From positions 1 through 50,606 of the forward strand of contig JAAERL010000365.1 in assembly GCA_024230435.1 (NCBI GenBank): DNA of 50,606 nucleotides. The letters are read 5' to 3'. Source of the DNA: Desulfobacteraceae bacterium. Its GTDB lineage: Bacteria > Desulfobacterota > Desulfobacteria > Desulfobacterales > Desulfosarcinaceae. Positions 49,322-50,606 of the stretch are shown here, in pieces; the stretch's first letter is position 1, and the number at the start of each line of letters is the position of its first letter. The position numbers and the translations under genes were made by a program. Under the pieces are notes generated by a model, which was not told where the DNA came from, ran no database searches, and was given only the letters and a program-made list of their open reading frames with translations.

Positions 49322-49546
49322 ATGTCTAAAAAAAAAGAACGGGATATTGAAAAAAACTATACGGTGAAACAAATGGCTGCTAAATTGCGCAGGTTGGCCG
49401 ATTGCCTGGAGCAGGGCAAAGCCTTTACCATCCAAATCGCAGCTGAACGTATCTATATCCCCGCCGGAACGTCTTTTTCCATTGAGCATGAACGCGAAGG
49501 AAAATTCGAGGAAGTGGAATTTCAGTTCAAATGGGAGAACGAATAA
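49322..49546 (+). CDS. Amphi-Trp domain protein
   Basis: About 74 residues from the ATG at 49322 (ggagt site 5 bases upstream). Sequence pattern: VKQMAAKLRRLADCLEQGKA, then FTIQIAAERIYIPAGTSFSI and a final FQFKWE. This is the amphi-Trp domain, a small beta-rich domain with conserved aromatic residues whose role is unknown. It ends 1 base before the next gene, so the two are cotranscribed. Confidence 0.8.
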   Translation: MSKKKERDIEKNYTVKQMAAKLRRLADCLEQGKAFTIQIAAERIYIPAGTSFSIEHEREGKFEEVEFQFKWENE

Positions 49547-49547
49547 A

Positions 49548-50069
49548 ATGAAAAAAGGCTTGTTAATGGTTTTCACCGGCAACGGCAAGGGCAAGACGAC
49601 CAGTGCGTTAGGGCTTGCCATGCGCAGTGCCGGACACGGGCTGAAAGTATGTTTTATCCAATTTATCAAAGGCGGCTGGAAATACGGCGAGTTGGATGCA
49701 GTCAAAAGGTTCGAGGATGTTATCGACTTTCATGTCATGGGTAAGGGATTTACTTGGAATTCGGAAGATTTTGAAAAAGACAAGGCTGCAGCAAACCAGG
49801 GCTGGCAACTGGCTAAAAAAGCCATCAGCTCAAAACAATATCACCTGGTGGTGCTCGACGAGTTTACCTATCTTTTAAAGTACAAAATGCTGGAGCTGCA
49901 AACAGTTCTGGATATATTGAAGCAAAAACCGCCAAACCTTCATGTTGCCATTACTGGCCGCAACGCACCTGGACAATTGTTAGCCGCCGCAGATCTGGCT
50001 ACGGAAATGAAAGAGATCAAGCATCCCTTCAAAATTGGGATCAAAGCGCAAAAAGGTGTCGAGTTTTGA
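49548..50069 (+). CDS. cobO: Corrinoid adenosyltransferase (BtuR/CobO/CobP type)
   Basis: About 173 residues. The P-loop is VFTGNGKGKTTSALGLAMRS, followed by VCFIQFIKGGWKYGE, the LVVLDEFTYLLKY (Walker B-like) and VAITGRNAPGQLLAAADLAT. It transfers the adenosyl group of ATP to cob(I)alamin to make adenosylcobalamin. It is of normal length for the family. It lies 1 base after an amphi-Trp gene, and its frame is open upstream; the ATG at 49548 is directly before the conserved start. Confidence 0.92.
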   Translation: MKKGLLMVFTGNGKGKTTSALGLAMRSAGHGLKVCFIQFIKGGWKYGELDAVKRFEDVIDFHVMGKGFTWNSEDFEKDKAAANQGWQLAKKAISSKQYHLVVLDEFTYLLKYKMLELQTVLDILKQKPPNLHVAITGRNAPGQLLAAADLATEMKEIKHPFKIGIKAQKGVEF

Positions 50070-50100
50070 TGCGTTTTTTCGAAAAAAAAGGAAACAATTT

Positions 50101-50274
50101 ATGCATTTATATTGGCGTATTCAACAGGATTTGAATTGCATGGGAGAACAGATTTACTTTCACGATCCGGTGATGATCCGCGCACTGAAGCTATGGGTTC
50201 ATAAAAACATCACCGGCCTAACTCTTGCGGCAGAAATCTTTGATGAAAAATCTGTTCAACCGAGTTTAAATTAG
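50101..50274 (+). CDS. Small hypothetical protein
   Basis: About 57 residues from the ATG at 50101 (aaaaagga site 9 bases upstream): MHLYWRIQQDLNCMGEQIYF, HDPVMIRALKLWVHKNITGL. It follows cobO by 31 bases. Amphipathic and partly helical; no known domain. Might be a real third gene of the operon or a chance frame. Confidence 0.4.
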   Translation: MHLYWRIQQDLNCMGEQIYFHDPVMIRALKLWVHKNITGLTLAAEIFDEKSVQPSLN

Positions 50275-50465
50275 GGGCTTGGTTTTCCGTGGCCCTTAAG
50301 TTAAGCCATTGAGATTCAACGCGCATATGTTTTGCTGAATAAAATACAAAAATTCAGGATGATATTAAACAATGGATTGAATGCCTCATAATTAGTGGCC
50401 GATGTTAAAATCAAGCCCATAAATCCTGATGTCAGGATTGCTTCGCCGCTTGCGTTTTGGATACT
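50275..50465. other. Intergenic, nothing recognised
   Basis: I see no gene, repeat or signal between the small frame and the tnpA tail. Confidence 0.5.
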
Positions 50466-50606
50466 CTTGAACAAAAAATAAGCGGCGCATTCTCCATCCT
50501 CTAAGCGTAGCGTAGGGTGGAGTTAGCCGCTATTCTGGTTTTCGATATATCGCTTAATTACCGATAATGAAGCGCCACCAGCCGATACAATGCAGTAGGA
50601 TCGAGA
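50466..50606 (-). pseudogene. tnpA: IS200/IS605-family TnpA tail, cut by the window edge
   Basis: Minus strand: SRSYCIVSAGGASLSVIKRY and IENQNSG, then a stop. It matches the end of the tnpA remnant at 6179-6597 (FYSIVSAGGAPLSVINRY). The stretch downstream (cattctccatcctctaagcg and agcgtagggtgg) is shared between both as well, so the two are copies of the same element. The rest lies outside the window; it could be intact there. Confidence 0.65.

Noticed and set aside
1-50606. CRISPR array
   Set aside because: No set of short direct repeats with regular unique spacers was found; the repeats seen are long palindromes at scattered sites.

Overview
The window looks like chromosome of an anaerobic Desulfobacterota bacterium, most likely Desulfobacterales. 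This is inferred from the core gene block kdsA-kdsC-lptC-lptA-lptB-rpoN-hpf-ptsN-rapZ-EIIA(Man), the secG-tpiA-gapA block, a MoaD/ThiF pair, a DsrE-like protein and many radical-SAM/YgiQ-type genes. No rRNA or other phylogenetic marker is present, so the assignment is by gene content only.

Left third (1 to about 18,327): a decayed accessory region or genomic island. It ends exactly at the 3' end of a tRNA-Leu(GAG) gene, where the last part of a tyrosine-recombinase gene survives. The island holds at least six remnants of one IS6-family element, three remnants of IS200/IS605 elements (a fourth lies at the right edge of the window), and a group II intron tail with a complete 34-nt domain V. Its cargo is two secreted proteins of unknown role, a lipoprotein, an ankyrin-repeat protein, a three-gene GNAT / radical-SAM-SPASM / GNAT cassette, a secreted adenosine-deaminase-like protein, and a metal/sulfur group (TauE/SafE permease, heavy-metal-chelation DUF364 protein, NicO-type Ni/Co exporter, DUF1007 periplasmic protein). 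IS6 remnants border this last group, and the 3' end of the nicO gene runs into one of them.

Middle (18,328 to 30,080): conserved core, almost all on the minus strand. tRNA-Leu, SecG, triosephosphate isomerase and GAPDH are followed by a mannose-type EIIA, RapZ, PtsN, long-form HPF and sigma-54, then by the Lpt transport genes (LptB, LptA, LptC) and the KDO synthesis genes (KdsC, KdsA). A divergent M23 peptidase closes the block. The block links lipopolysaccharide supply and export with the PTS-Ntr/RapZ/sigma-54 regulatory set.

Right part (30,080 to 50,606): single genes and short operons. They include a LEA-type lipoprotein, alpha/beta hydrolases, YgiQ, a CxxCC protein, a NUDIX hydrolase, a DUF4124-trypsin protease with a coiled coil inserted in its catalytic domain, an Old-Yellow-Enzyme-type reductase with a DsrE-like neighbour, a MoaD/ThiF pair, an AEC permease, a sugar epimerase, a sulfotransferase, an amphi-Trp protein and a corrinoid adenosyltransferase. 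Three families of dispersed palindromic repeats sit between genes, several exactly at stop codons. The right edge carries another IS200/IS605 transposase tail.

The best candidates for something undescribed are the GNAT/radical-SAM/GNAT cassette, the protease with an inserted coiled coil, and the palindromic repeat families that supply stop codons to neighbouring genes.
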